Part shown: one piece after another, positions 22,823-34,483 of the stretch
Layout of the letters: each line of letters starts with the position of its first letter
Numbering within the stretch: the first letter of the stretch is position 1
Source: Saxidomus purpurata
Taxonomy: Eukaryota; Mollusca; Bivalvia; Venerida; Veneridae
Reading direction: 5' to 3'
NCBI GenBank assembly: GCA_022818135.1
Contig: JAFMSR010000006.1
Coordinates: 32,082,815 to 32,146,814 of the forward strand
DNA: 64,000 nucleotides
Made by a program: the position numbers and the translations under genes
Notes under the pieces: generated by a model
What the model was told of the DNA's origin: nothing
Seen by the model: only the letters and a program-made list of their open reading frames with translations
Databases searched by the model: none

Positions 22823-24072
22823 CTATTTGATAGACGGACGGATGGATGGCGAATGGTGGGAGAGGTCACTGCGTGCTAAAATACAGGAGATAGTCATTTT
22901 ATGCGAATATAATTTAGTGCAATTGATACACCTATATATAATTTACGAGAGCGCTACTTACGAATGATAAGACGTAACGGGCACCTTAGAGATAGTAAAA
23001 TCCTCTTAAACGCATTCGTAAGTAACGACTTACGAATTTTCTTTTACCGGCCGCCGATCACAAATTCCGTGCCTTGATTGGAAATCAGATATTTTATGTT
23101 TTGGAATATTTCATCTAACCTTAAAATGATTTTCCAAAAAGGTAGAATAATAATTAAGCTTTGAAAAGGAAAGAATTCATGAAGGCACCCGATTTGTGTA
23201 ATAGTGTAGTGGCATTTTTCTGCCACGAAATGGCGAAATAGCTATCACGATAATGTCAAACATTATCTAGATTATTCGAAGTTTTCTGGAAAGATTATCT
23301 TAAAGTTTGGAGTTTTAAATGTTGTTTCGTTTATTATAAACCATGAACAACATTCTGAATATTGTTTGGATGCTCTACTAACTGTGCCAGCCAGCATCGA
23401 TATAATCTTGTCGTTGTATTATTTTGTATGTTCATGTATACTCTAGCTCATCTCACAACGGCTGCAAAGTTTAGAAGGTTGTTCCATTCTGTTTGTTGTG
23501 TTGTTGACTTTTCGGGACTATACAAAGGCCTATTACGTTTCTCGGTAAACAAAAAAGAAGATGAATCCCTGGTTATATAGACCTGGAGAAAATCAATTAT
23601 TTGATCATATTTACATCGCAACGGGGAGTATGGCATTTCCGTGTTAAAATAATACAGAGACTAGAAATTATCAGTGATATATTGCCATGAACTGAACGTC
23701 ATCTAGCAAACGATGTTCTTTTTGGCGTTAAAGTGGTAAATAAACTTCTAATTTTACCGACGAAAGGTATTGACCTACTTTAAATATCCCTGGATCATTC
23801 TAGACATACCGAGACCACCAGCGTTTAAGGACTATTAAACTGACCTTTTTATCAAATGCAATGTAGTTACTAAAATATGGAGCCTAAGACTGATTATCCA
23901 TAGATTCTACAAAGAAATGATGTCGGTGAGTAAAATATTACGCAAATTAAAAACCAACAAGCTCTAAATAGTATTATAAAAGAAACATGATTTTAGAACC
24001 CAACAACATCTACATTGTATTTTAAAAGAAACATGAGATTCAATAAACTCGTGTGACTATTGTATATTGTAG

Positions 24073-24326
24073 TTCAGTTTGGAACACCTACCGTGAGCGC
24101 TGTTGGTTACATGGGTTTCCTCGTTGTCACGTTGGTATCAGTTCTAGAATCAGTGTGCGATTATCACGTGGCAGCACGTATATCCGGGGCGCCTCCACCA
24201 CCTCCGCATGCCGTCAATCGTGGTATAGCATTGGAAGGAGTTGCTAGTATTGTGTCCGGTATGGTAGGAGCCGGTCAAGGTACAACTTCATACAGTCATA
24301 ACATAGGTGCTATCGGAATCACAAAG
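24073..24326 (+). CDS. Gene 1 exon 8 (TM8-10 core with NAT signature)
   Basis: 254 nt from TTGTAG to AAAG|GTAAAG. Reads QFGTPTVSAVGYMGFLVVTL, then VSVLESVCDYHVAARISGAP and PPPPHAVNRGIALEGVASIV, ending SHNIGAIGITK. It matches human [27 protein letters not shown] closely. The NAT signature keeps N, G, T and K, but His stands where the family has Gln, Glu or Pro, and Cys replaces Gly in E-S-x-G-D. Confidence 0.95.
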
Positions 24327-25347
24327 GTAAAGTGTTCAAGAATTCATTTTATTATAGGAATTTTATGTTGAGCGAAGACAGGTTAATCGAAAATATTATT
24401 TGCGTCCGACGTGGTTAGTTGCATTATCGGTCGGTTATTTAGTTTTATCACATGCCACCTTCACATCTTCTTTAGACATATTGCAGGATTTTAAACCAGT
24501 GAGAAATTTTGTTTCATTGTTGCCCTCATGTGAAGAACTTTCATTTATCTGACATCACTCCGGTTAAAAATAATACTGAGGCTAATTATTAGTTGGTATA
24601 GTTAATTGTAAAATACACGGTTCGGCCGGACGAGACAAGACAATGTCTGCGCCATGATAAATAACAAAGCCAAGATTTCTCCTTTCTTCTTTCCGACAAA
24701 TCGATAAAAAGGCTAGAAGCATTATCGAAGGATTCATTGTGTCAATTTGATTTGCACAAAGGTATACGGATCAGTTTAAAGCAAGGGGTAAGGCATCAAT
24801 ATTTACTTGATCCATATCTCTGTAGACATTTGTATAACTTTGATAGGTATTACAACATACCTATTTGAATGCACGTTTTTTATTATATGAGTGACACTAT
24901 ATCGGTGAAACCTACTGTAATGTCGATACACCAAAGAAATGCTCATATAACTGGTAAAGATAATATTTCGACGTTACGGTAACAATGAAATGTTTTACAA
25001 CATCGATTCAGTATGACAGTAACACTGGATAAAACTGCAACATATTGACCTGATGTGTTTGCCATAAATTTTGCAATGGTTACAGTGGATGTCAATTTTA
25101 AAATTGTTATATATACGCTTTATATGGCCCCGTTTTGGCCGTAGTCAAAAGCATACCAACGGATATAGCAAAAGCCGACGGAACGTACCATACATTCTAC
25201 TAATTGTTGTCATATTTAATGTAATAGACTAAGAATCTCTATCATTTCAGAATCAGCGTTTCAATTTGAAGTTTCACCTTTTTGTGCTTCATGATTAAAT
25301 GAAACATGTAATTATTATTTCTTGCAATATTTATCAATGTTTTGAAG

Positions 25348-25627
25348 GTTGCAAGTCGTGCTGTTTATCTAACAGCTGGAATTATACTTGTACTATGTGG
25401 CGTGTTTGGGAAGTTTGGGGCCATTTTGACGCTTATACCCGATGCGGTTGTAGGGGGCTCTTCGATAGTGCTGATTGGTATGATTATGGGCTCGGGTTTA
25501 TCAGCAATCAAATATATAGATCTGGATTCGACAAGAAATCTAACATTCCTTGGAACATCAATATTCTTAGGTTTGATGATGCCTGAATTATTCAAGGACC
25601 CAGAACTAGCTGCTAAAATAAGTACAG
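25348..25627 (+). CDS. Gene 1 exon 9 (TM10-12)
   Basis: 280 nt from TTTGAAG to ACAG|GTACAG. Reads VASRAVYLTAGIILVLCGVF, then GKFGAILTLIPDAVVGGSSI and VLIGMIMGSGLSAIKYIDLD, followed by STRNLTFLGTSIFLGLMMPE. Human equivalents: G-K-F-T-A-L-F, L-P-D-P-I-L-G-G and N-S-S-R-N-L-F-V-L-G. Phase fits exons 8 and 10. Confidence 0.95.
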
Positions 25628-25906
25628 GTACAGCCGTTAACGAAATCGTATCCTTGCATTTTAATAAAAACAGCTCTTTACTAGTGTACAGACAAAAGCT
25701 TTACTTATTTACTTCGACCATCGAATCTTAATGAAAAACATCTAAATTAAAATACCTACGTTCTCCAAGAATTTATGTTTGACTAGTTTTTAGAAACTGG
25801 AGTGTATGCAAAACCTTCATTTCAATGCTTTGCTAAAGTTGCACATACTTTTAAGTATTTAATGCATTTCGCTGCTAGAGATCTTTGAAATTATTTTTCG
25901 TCTCAG

Positions 25907-26002
25907 GAATCGCAGAAGTAGATCAGATAATTCAGCTCTTACTCGGCACCTCCCTTTTTGTCGGTGGATTTGTTGGTTGTATTTTGGACAACACCATCCC
26001 TG
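25907..26002 (+). CDS. Gene 1 exon 10 (TM13)
   Basis: 96 nt from GTCTCAG to CCTG|GTATGA. Reads [20 protein letters not shown] then [12 protein letters not shown], matching human I-L-E-V-D-Q-I and F-V-G-G-C-L-A-F-I-L-D-N-T-V-P-G. Confidence 0.95.
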
Positions 26003-26469
26003 GTATGAAATATCTTTGTTTATCTGTTCGTAGCGTGACTACTTTCTTTACGTTTTCTGAGTGTTTCATTCATCGAAAAGAAATGTTTGCCATCTTCAAA
26101 CATTCCTCAAACTTTAACAGAAAAATTAAAAGGTATAAACATGGTCTGATAGAAACTGATTGTTACAAACATTACCTTATACAGCTTGTCGTAAATTAAA
26201 ATGTCCCGTATTTTTATGAGAAACGTGACCAGTAACCCGTGTTTACTATCCATATTCAGTTCTCGTGCTTTGAAAATGTTGGAGAAAGTAATTCACTTTC
26301 AGCTACCTATAAGAAAAATGTTTATTTTCACTCAAAAATACAAATCTAAACCTAACATAGAGTAATAGGGGTTAACTGACTAATTTAAAGCAACACGCAT
26401 AATCCTCTACAAACTGCTTTTAGACGATGATAACCGTTGATTAGGCAATAAATGACCACATGAATAAAC

Positions 26470-26740
26470 TTGTCATCAAACCGAAAGCAACTCTCGAAAT
26501 TCACTTACATTAAGTTCTTACAATCCTCCAAGGTAGACCCGCCTTTGTGCGTTGAACCGTGGACACATGTTTACATATTATCTCTCTATATATATTTTTA
26601 CAAATTTCATAGTAATGATGTTTCAGCTAGGTTATCTAAAGAACGCTATTTCATTGACATTTTTAAGCCTAAATTAAACAATAACTGATGACGTCATCAT
26701 TTTTGACGTTGTGTACACATGTGTACACAACTTTGACGTT
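26470..26740 (+). mobile_element. Possible Penelope-like element 3' fragment with palindromes
   Basis: The open frame ends RLSKERYFIDIFKPKLNNN, which resembles the C-terminal tail of GIY-YIG domains of Penelope-like retroelements (R-x-x-E-x-x-W/F-I then P-x-L-N). Right behind it lie two perfect palindromes: TGATGACGTCATCA (26686-26699) and a 24-bp one centred on CATG (26708-26731). It sits in intron 10 of gene 1. Family call is tentative. Confidence 0.35.
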
Positions 26741-27689
26741 ACGTTGCTAAGTATTTTATATTGTATGCTATATTTGCCCTGATGATATAGTGAAACCGGT
26801 TGGCAAATACAAATAGAAAACTCATATAGTGTCATTATTTTCATTTTATTTATATATAAATATATATTTTCTGCTGTGCTTGGACCGGCCGGACATAAAC
26901 TTTCCAGTGCTGAATCATCACTGAGCAGCAAAACTTCACTTATTTGGCAGTTGCCCAGGATTTCCTTACTAATCAGTACTTTCCTGCTAGTACTTGTTGA
27001 GCCTTCTTTGTTTCTATCTTTGCCATTTTGTCTTTGCTTTATTGGAACCCCATCTTAATAGTATCTAAAGTATGTTTTCCTCTGAATTTATCAACTCTGC
27101 TCATGAATAGAAATAATGTTGTAGATTTATATATGGACCGGCCCGGGCTCGCCAATTTTCGGTTGGTCGCTGTATGTCTTCTGTGCTAGCCTCACCACTT
27201 CAAGAAGCTTCCTACATTTACTGACTGGTGTTGTGTGTTAGTTAAAACTTTCAGGGTTTCTATACTTTTGATATGGATTTAACATTGCACTTTTCTGATC
27301 TTCTTCCAACTATCGAGCATGCCAGGAAAGCTTCCACATAATGTATTGTCATGTAGTAACACGGACTAAAACAAATCCAAATATAGGCATCCGATATTTT
27401 GTCTTTGAAATAAATGCATTCCGAGAATTGATGAAAAGTTTTCTAGTGTTATGTACATGTTCCATGTATGTCTTACACTGCCTGCTGATTGTTTTTCTTT
27501 GTTATTACCAGATAATATATTATTATGTTGTGTTATCAACATTCCAAATGCTCGCATCATGTGCAAACAAATTATATCATATTACCTGTGAAAAGATTAT
27601 GCATAACTGGTATTATTTCATCATGAAGATTCAGTTTAGCTCTAGAAGTTAATCGTGTTATTGTAACAGGAACATCTATTTTATTGCAG

Positions 27690-27967
27690 GTACAGATAAA
27701 GAAAGAGGTTTACTTTCATGGCGAAAGGAGGATCACACTGGTTCCGAAAATGGGGACACAAATAGTTCCTTGACTATTTACGAGTATCCACATGTTACAA
27801 AGTTTTTCAAACGTGCTAAGTGTTGTTCTTATATACCGGTGTCGCCGACTTTTGATAAGGAAATTAATTGTTGTTGTCGTCACATTGATAAAAATAGCGG
27901 CGACCTGCCAAATGAAGGATATAACAAGGTTTCACTTGAAGAAACAGAAGCAGCTACCGAACTTTGA
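27690..27967 (+). CDS. Gene 1 terminal exon 11 (cytoplasmic tail)
   Basis: From TATTGCAG to the TGA at 27965-27967. Reads GTDKERGLLSWRKEDHTGSE first, matching human G-S-P-E-E-R-G-L-I-Q-W, then a conserved F-F-K-R-x-K-C-C-x-Y-I-P-V-S-P-x-F (human I-V-K-R-I-T-F-L-K-Y-I-P-I-C-P-V-F), a Cys cluster (NCCCRH) and an acidic end. Constraint visible here argues that the 3' half was under selection until recently. Confidence 0.93.
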
Positions 27968-28088
27968 TAAACTGAAGCTTGCATCAACATACACTTCTTG
28001 CTAAAACGAATACAATTTCAGAGCGTATGTACATGTTAAAATTCCAATGGTTCATAACCTGCTGACTGAGACAAGAACAGAATTCAAA

Positions 28089-28094
28089 AATAAA
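28089..28094 (+). terminator. Poly(A) signal of gene 1
   Basis: AATAAA 122 nt after the stop codon, followed by a T-rich stretch. Confidence 0.55.
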
Positions 28095-28099
28095 TGTTC

Positions 28100-28930
28100 T
28101 TTCATTTAAACCATTGTTAGTTTCTATATTGTCATTAAAATTTCAGGAGTCATGGTTCGATCTGGGGATTTTAAGCCTTAGCACTAGAATCTACTACCCG
28201 GCGATACATAGCACCAAGTTTAATGCATAAATGCTAAAAAACGATGTCAAATTGTCGTATCTCCATTTTTTTGGCAAAATTGAGATATTGGTATCGTTGA
28301 GTTTGTATTGAAATGCCGTATCTCCTGAAACAACCCTTGTCTGCCTTGGTGGTCTACTTTTTACGTACTACACATATTAAAATGTCGTAACTCCATATTT
28401 GATCCATATAGCCATTAACAAACTGCCCTATCTCAATCAGCCGATCGGACAACAAAGCTTATTCACATGACCGAATTCGCTTATATCTGAAGTGTCGTAT
28501 ATCAAAAACACAAAAAAAATGTCGTAAGTCCAATTCCTCCAATCGAAATATTCAACTTAACCATGTGACAAGCCACTACAGCAACAGTTTCCGGAAACAT
28601 TCATTATCAGCAAACATTGGTTTTGCACAGTGTAACAAGGGAACACAATGTAAGTTACTGTAATTTCAGCTTTCAGTTGTTGTATTATTTGAAAGAAAAG
28701 TTAAAACTGCTTTCACTTTGATGTTTATATTGTTTTTCTTCAGAAAAAAGTGCCCGAAAAAGTAAGAACAAACAAGACGGTTTTTCGGATAAAGCCAAAG
28801 TTGGATTTGCATTTTATAATATTTCTGTTAGTTACATTTTAGTGCTAGTATATTAAATTGCTTTTCTCAACTGTTATATCCGTCAGTAATTTCGTAACGT
28901 ATGTTTTTAAGGCTCAGTTTTCTTTATTAA
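28100..28930. other. Intergenic, repeat-like
   Basis: Short words such as TGTCGTATCTCCA and GCCGTATCTCC recur between 28245 and 28530 (TCGTAACTCC, TCGTAAGTCC), a diverged repeat. No exon seen. Confidence 0.4.
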
Positions 28931-31472
28931 AAATACTTAAGGTGGTATGCTTGGAAAAAAACTACTCGATAGATTTTCTTTAAACTCGCTATATTTCAAC
29001 CTTATTCAATTCCAAATAAAAAACTGCAAAGAAAAAGATAGGTCACCGGCCTTGATTTCGCGCAACAGGCGTTTATAAATGTAGTATGTTTTCTCAATTT
29101 TGAAGGTTTCAAAAAAATCGAAAAATCGACAGTCATGTCAGTTTCTTCTCTTTTTTTTTCTCTCCTCGAAACAATAAATTTTATAATGCTTATCAGATGT
29201 ATAGCTGGTTGAAATGTATCTTTGAGGTAAAAGCATTACCGACCGATTCATCATCGCCATAAAGAAAAATAAAGCATTTAAAATTACCCCACCCACTTCT
29301 AAATCAACACGAATTGTAGACAATTCTAAATTGTTTGCCATACAAAAATTGACCGATAAATTTTTCTAATTCTTTTTTTACTTAACCTTTAGACCTAGTA
29401 GGACATAAACATTTAAAAAAAATGACATGTCCCCGTGCTTTTTTTTTCGGCATGGGCGTTCGAAAATGCAGTGATTTTATGCTTAAAGTAAGGAAATTCT
29501 TTAAAATCGGCATCTATAATATCTTGGGGATTTCTTTTTATTGCATTGAGTAAATTTAAGATTTCTTACCATCTACAACTTTGGGAAGGATCGTGAATTT
29601 CGGGAGAGTAAGTCTTTACCAAAATTGGTGTGTACATTTTGGTAATCGATAAAAAATTAACAGATAATTTTACCCCACCCACTTTGATTTTTTTTTAAAT
29701 TTGATTATTTCCCGTACCAAACGCATTCTTAGGGTTAGATTTGGTGCTATATGAATTTGATGGATGATTCAATAACGTTCACTAACGCACGGAAGCACCC
29801 ATGAACCATGTAACTAGGGAATGTCGGTGTTTTTGCCTTATAAAAGCCAAGATTCCTTGAAATGATGTAGGAATACAGTTCTATGAGGTTTATTGGTCCA
29901 CATGAAATGAATATTTTGTGTCCAGCCATATTACTCGTTAGGCTTTTTGGAATAGTGGACCAATTTCAAGTAATGAGAAAACAAGTCACAATGATCTCTT
30001 TAATATTTATTTAATGTTATTTTAATCTGCTGCACTAATATGTAAGAAATAATTATATCGATAATTAGACTTACATGTGTTTTAGATTTTTAAAAAATAT
30101 ACAAATGTACCAGTTATAATTTTTCAACATGAGAAACAACTATTAGCATATTGTTTAGTAACTGATTATGAATGCTACAATTGAACAGCTTGTTTTAAAG
30201 TCCCAGGATCTTTTTGAATCTACTGATATTATAAAATAAATATATACTGATAGAATAATGATAGAACCATGTTCTATTCACTCTAAAACATTGTTGACAC
30301 ATTTAATTATTTTGTATTCAAGTTTTTCTTATATTTTGCAATATCACTAAAAAAGGTCACAAATCCAAAACACCACACAAATATCTAAATATTAACTATC
30401 ACAGGGTGACAGTCCTATGTCCACCAAGACAAATCCAAGGAATGGGCACTATATATGCTAAGGTTAGCCAGAAAGTGTATAAATGCGAATTCTATTTCTT
30501 TGAAAAACAACACTTTTAGACAAGAATAAAATTTTCAAATAATTATGTGTACTGGTAAATTAGTTAAAAGTAAAATACAGTGTCACTATACAGTGTAAAA
30601 TAGTTTGTAGTCAACTTTGAATGTGACAGGAATCAGTCTCAAATCATACAAAAGTAGTGTTTACTGGAAATTTCTATTCCTCAAAACAAAACTGATAGTT
30701 ACACAAAAGTATAAGTATTATCTCATTCAAATACATATTACCAGATAAGTACACTGCAACAATAAAAAGTTGTATACAGTATAGGTCTATATGCATGTAC
30801 ATTTATATAGAAATTCAAAGTTACAAATGTACACAAATTATCTCATGGTTATATATTAATTTAGATTGATTAAATACATGTATCATCAAGAGGTCTTTTT
30901 TTGTTTGTAAACTGGAATTACCAAACACATGTTTTTCACAATAAAAAGCACTCAGGTGACATGGTGCTGAATCACATCTTTTCCAACAGATATATTGTCA
31001 GTCAGTGTTTATGCCTGATTTCTAGTGAGTAATTATGCCAACTCATTACTGATGACCTGTATTCTGGCTTTCACAGCAAAATCCATTCAGATGGACTGTT
31101 TGCACTAGTCTAGTCTGACAGAAAACAACATCAAGCTTTGTAGAACTTGTACTGCAATGAATAAAGAACACATACATTAAGCTGACATGATAAACATGTA
31201 AGATTTAGAATGCAAGATGGCAATGTTGTTGTAACTGAACCTTATTTCACATTAATAAGTAAATGCACATGCTGATCTGTTGCCACTGCATCACAGAATA
31301 TCAAAATATCAATGAAATATGTCAAATAGTCAATACCAGTTATGTCAATATTAAATTGCTAGGTTGCTTATAAATACATTTGTCATGAACATATATACTT
31401 TCCACTCAAAAAAACAGATATTTTTATACATATAAAATAATAACTTTAATGACATGCATAACCAAAGTTTAC

Positions 31473-31562
31473 CTCCATTTTGATTTCCACAATCCAAAAT
31501 GCCAATCAGGTGAAAACTTGGCAAGTCCAGCCATCAAGTTGTTCAGGTCTTGTGATGCAAGC
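31473..31562 (-). pseudogene. Exon-like segment (downstream), unrecognised gene
   Basis: 90 nt on the minus strand between ATTTTAG and GGAG|GTAAAC. With the previous exon's phase it reads LASQDLNNLMAGLAKFSPDW then HFGLWKSKW, open throughout. Together with the exon at 31912-32085 it forms one continuous frame apart from a single TGA. A possible last exon follows further left near 30470 (SIYSAHSLDLSWWT, then stop). No family recognised. Confidence 0.4.
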
Positions 31563-31911
31563 CTAAAATGAAGACAATTGAGGAAGAATTGTATATAAAT
31601 CATTATTTTTTATCTTAAAAAATCACAACATAATGCATTCTAATAAAATTAATGTTATCTTATTTTTTGCTCTTCAAAATATAAGAATGTATGTTCATCT
31701 TGATAAGTATGCCTGAATATAACTTTGCAAGCATAAAATAAAATAAATATATAATTAAGTTCACCATCTCAGGACTTTGGAACAAATGATATGGTACATA
31801 TGGTATGTTAGTATGAAAATTGATAAACAAATCAACATATTATAAGTAGATAATTAACAGCTATGAATGTTTTGCTACATACTTGATGCCACTTAGTTGT
31901 CATGTACATAC

Positions 31912-32085
31912 CTTAAATAATCCAACAGATTGCATTCCAGAGGATTGGGTTGCTTTTGTTCTGTACCACTCAGGAGTCATAACTTGAAGTAACAGACTTC
32001 TCCCCATGTAATAATGGATGTAACTAATAACTCCATTGTTAACCAGGGGTATTGTCCCAATATGTCAGGTAAAACATCTGTTTTC
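31912..32085 (-). pseudogene. Exon-like segment with one in-frame TGA
   Basis: 174 nt on the minus strand between ATTTTTCAG and TTTAAG|GTATGT, both strong splice sites. In the phase that fits the next exon it reads TDVLPDILGQYPWLTMELLV, TSIITWGEVCYFKL, TGA, then LLSGTEQKQPNPLECNLLDY. Another frame is also open for most of the exon. The stop suggests a pseudogene, perhaps a cargo or remnant gene of the surrounding TTAA-flanked block. Confidence 0.4.
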
Positions 32086-32654
32086 CTGAAAAATATAAAT
32101 ATAGATTAATACATTTAATAAAGACAGTTGAATTAATGGCCAAAAAATAAGTTTCTTTTCAAAATTGTGTCATTTTTGTATAGATTCATGTAATATAATA
32201 ATACATATGAATAAGATACAATACTTAACTTATTGAATGAAAATGGATCTTACATGATACATACATGTATCATACATAATATAATAAATCTGGTTGAGCT
32301 TTTTATTAAGTGTTAGCAAGGATAATAAAGTGAAGGTTATAAAAATGTTTGCCTAAACATGCTAAAGAAACACAATCTTTTTGTAAAATGTGTAAAGAAA
32401 GGGATGAAGTACATTAATTAGCTGCTAAATACATTGATATTGGAAAGAACTGCTGTATTATAGGGTCTAAATTTGTATTTTGGAGTAGATTTTATTGACC
32501 ACATGGTCCAGAATACATGTGCCAGGTTGATTATTTTATAACTGTTGCACTTTTGACTGACAGAGTTCAGAGTTGGCTTTTAACTTTAACCTAAACATGT
32601 TAAAGGCAAATAGCTGCCGAGACAGAGTCCGAGAGCAAGTGAATTAATATTAAT

Positions 32655-32745
32655 ATGCCCTTTGTTGGTAGTGAAGTGATAAAGTGTCCGTTTAGCCAAC
32701 TAATGGTTCATTGTTTGAATCCTGCATAGTACAAATAATTTTTTC
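32655..32745 (+). repeat. tRNA-like SINE fragment
   Basis: An A-box-like TTGGTAGTGAAGTG stretch followed by CATTGTTTGAATCCTGC (B-box-like TTTGAATCC) about 50 nt later. The stems are poor, so it is a SINE-type remnant. Confidence 0.35.
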
Positions 32746-34418
32746 TATCTTACAAATAGCACCAAAAACATGTAAGTAAATAACCAATGTAAATTATGTA
32801 TGTTGTACGACTACAGTCGGATATACTCCTACGGTTCTTGAAGTAATATGAAAGAAGCATACAGTATGTGTGTTATTTGGTATTGACACTGCAATATTTC
32901 TTCCATGCTTACCAGTTAGCTTTTGTGAGTAATTTGTGGCTAAACTAAGCAAAGTACTGATTCTGAGTGACAAAGGACTTTTCATGTTTAAAAATGCAGG
33001 GCAATCAATACTCATGATCTGATTTAAATATACACTTCATCATTTTGAATGTTCCACAATTATCTAGTAAACAAACGGTTGCTACACAAATTAAAATTAC
33101 TTCCGGGTTAACACCACAATTCAATATCTCGAAAGAAAGGCCAACTGACAGTTAAAACTATAGATTAACAACTTACCCTGAAATTTTATATCCAGAAGTT
33201 GTTAAATAAGAACATCTCGGCGTTACAGCTTCAAATTAGATACAAATTTACGCTAAACTTTTTATCCGGAAACGATGGTTTTACAAAGGGGAATAATTCC
33301 AATTGATTTTTTTCCAAGGGAATTGTCTAAATTCTGTACTTACCCTCTTATCATTCAACGACTGAATGGGATCAGATACATTTGTCTTGACATCATAGAA
33401 CTACTTCCCATAATTTTCATGAAATCAGATAATATGGGTAACGTGTAAACTGGACGTCAGAATACAGCTGAGCGTATATTTCCGCGCACTTTATAGCGTG
33501 ATTGTGACGTTACGTCATTACCTCAATACACAGGATTTTCGCATTCTATTACACAATTATTTCATGAATATTGTCAAAATTAGTTTAAATATCTTTATTC
33601 ATACGATGTAAATGAAGGTAACAGCTTTTGTTTTTATGTTTTTAAAATGATTTCATGTTTACGACTTTAAACGCTTTCAGGCATTTGGCGCATGCGCACA
33701 GAAGCCAGCATACCACCTTAAGAATGTGTATGACATTGTTTCCAAGACAACATCTGTTTTCAATAACAGAAACAAGTTTTTCTTGCATAGCTGCAAAAAG
33801 CAGATACAACCCCTTTGTAATGTGAATTGTTGCTGTGAGAAACGTACATTTTCATAGCGTTCATAGCACACAATTTGGTAATCCTATGTTGACGCTTTTG
33901 TGCTTATTTTTATCTATATTAATAAATATTTCTGTTCTGAGAGATAAACAAGAACTCTGTTTACTTCACAAAGTCCGAAGTGTACGTTTTTAAAGTTTTT
34001 CAGTGTACATCAAGAATTCATTTCTGTGGACTCCAGTAAAGGCGGGTCTTTCAAAATATAAAACACCAAACCTATGAGCTTTAATGGGCATCAATTGAAT
34101 CGTTATACATTTGTATAGTCTGACACAGATTCATTTGTAAACAAACACGGACAACGCTGAACCAACGTTCTATTGCATTCTGCGAGAGATACTTACATGC
34201 TGATGAAGAATTCGCAATATATTCATTCGCTTTTTATGAATACATATGACTTTGTGGCATATATACCATGAAGAACATAATAATTGTATCACGTATGTTT
34301 CATTAGACTTTTTATTACAATAACTCAAAAATTGAAATACTTGAGAAATGTGTTCGTTATAATCAATCTACTTCTCTGGTTTTAGTCGTGAAAATGAAGG
34401 CTTGAAAACAGCTGCGTG

Positions 34419-34483
34419 CTAGTATTTAAAAGAATAGTCACAAATATTGACTTTCCCTGGCGGATATTTAGGCCCGATATCAT
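34419..34483 (-). CDS. HEPN-like gene, terminal exon
   Basis: Follows acceptor TTTAACAG. Reads DDIGPKYPPGKVNICDYSFK then Y and TAG. Confidence 0.45.

Larger units (their letters stand above)
18779..23779. mobile_element. 5.0-kb TIR element with TTAA target duplication, in gene 1 intron 7
   Basis: The left end reads GGTAGGTCAGTACCTTTCGT and the right end, complemented, AGTAGGTCAATACCTTTCGT. The inverted repeats extend over about 29 bp with three mismatches. TTAA flanks both sides (18775-18778 and 23780-23783). The matching intron of gene 2 has a single uninterrupted GGATTAAATATCC near 62970, an empty site. TTAA duplication is known for piggyBac and Sola3 elements, but I see no transposase ORF: interior frames are short and broken. 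It contains tRNA-like pieces, a small tandem duplication and an AT microsatellite, so it may be composite. Confidence 0.88.
10190..27967 (+). pseudogene. SLC23-like NAT transporter gene 1, 5'-truncated, with duplicated exons
   Basis: Nucleobase/ascorbate transporter family member, in other animals a sodium-coupled plasma-membrane permease for ascorbate or nucleobases. Exons 5-11 are intact, with consistent phases, and encode TM4 to the C-terminal tail. No exon 1 was found upstream, exon 2 lacks its first 55 nt and its acceptor, and exons 2-4 occur twice. Exon 4 ends in phase 0 while exon 3 needs two bases from exon 2, so the two blocks cannot be spliced in series in frame. The chain 3A-4A-5-6-7-8-9-10-11 (or 3A-4B-5...) does remain open, from Met-Met in exon 3 onward. 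An N-terminally shortened product from another promoter is therefore possible but unproven. I favour a decaying paralogue of gene 2. Confidence 0.8.
28941..33717. mobile_element. Candidate 4.8-kb TTAA-flanked TIR element
   Basis: Left end TTAA|GGTGGTATGCT at 28937-28951; right end AGCATACCACC|TTAA at 33707-33721. TTAA plus 11 bp match perfectly as inverted ends. The arrangement mirrors the better supported element in gene 1 intron 7 (TTAA, termini starting GGT). A 15-bp match alone could occur by chance in 64 kb, and there is no empty site here, so the call is moderate. The interior is very AT-rich and holds exon-like minus-strand sequence at 31473-32085. Confidence 0.5.

Noticed and set aside
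33677..33871. Short Cys-rich minus-strand open frame
   Set aside because: It crosses the proposed border of the TTAA-flanked block and has no recognisable features.
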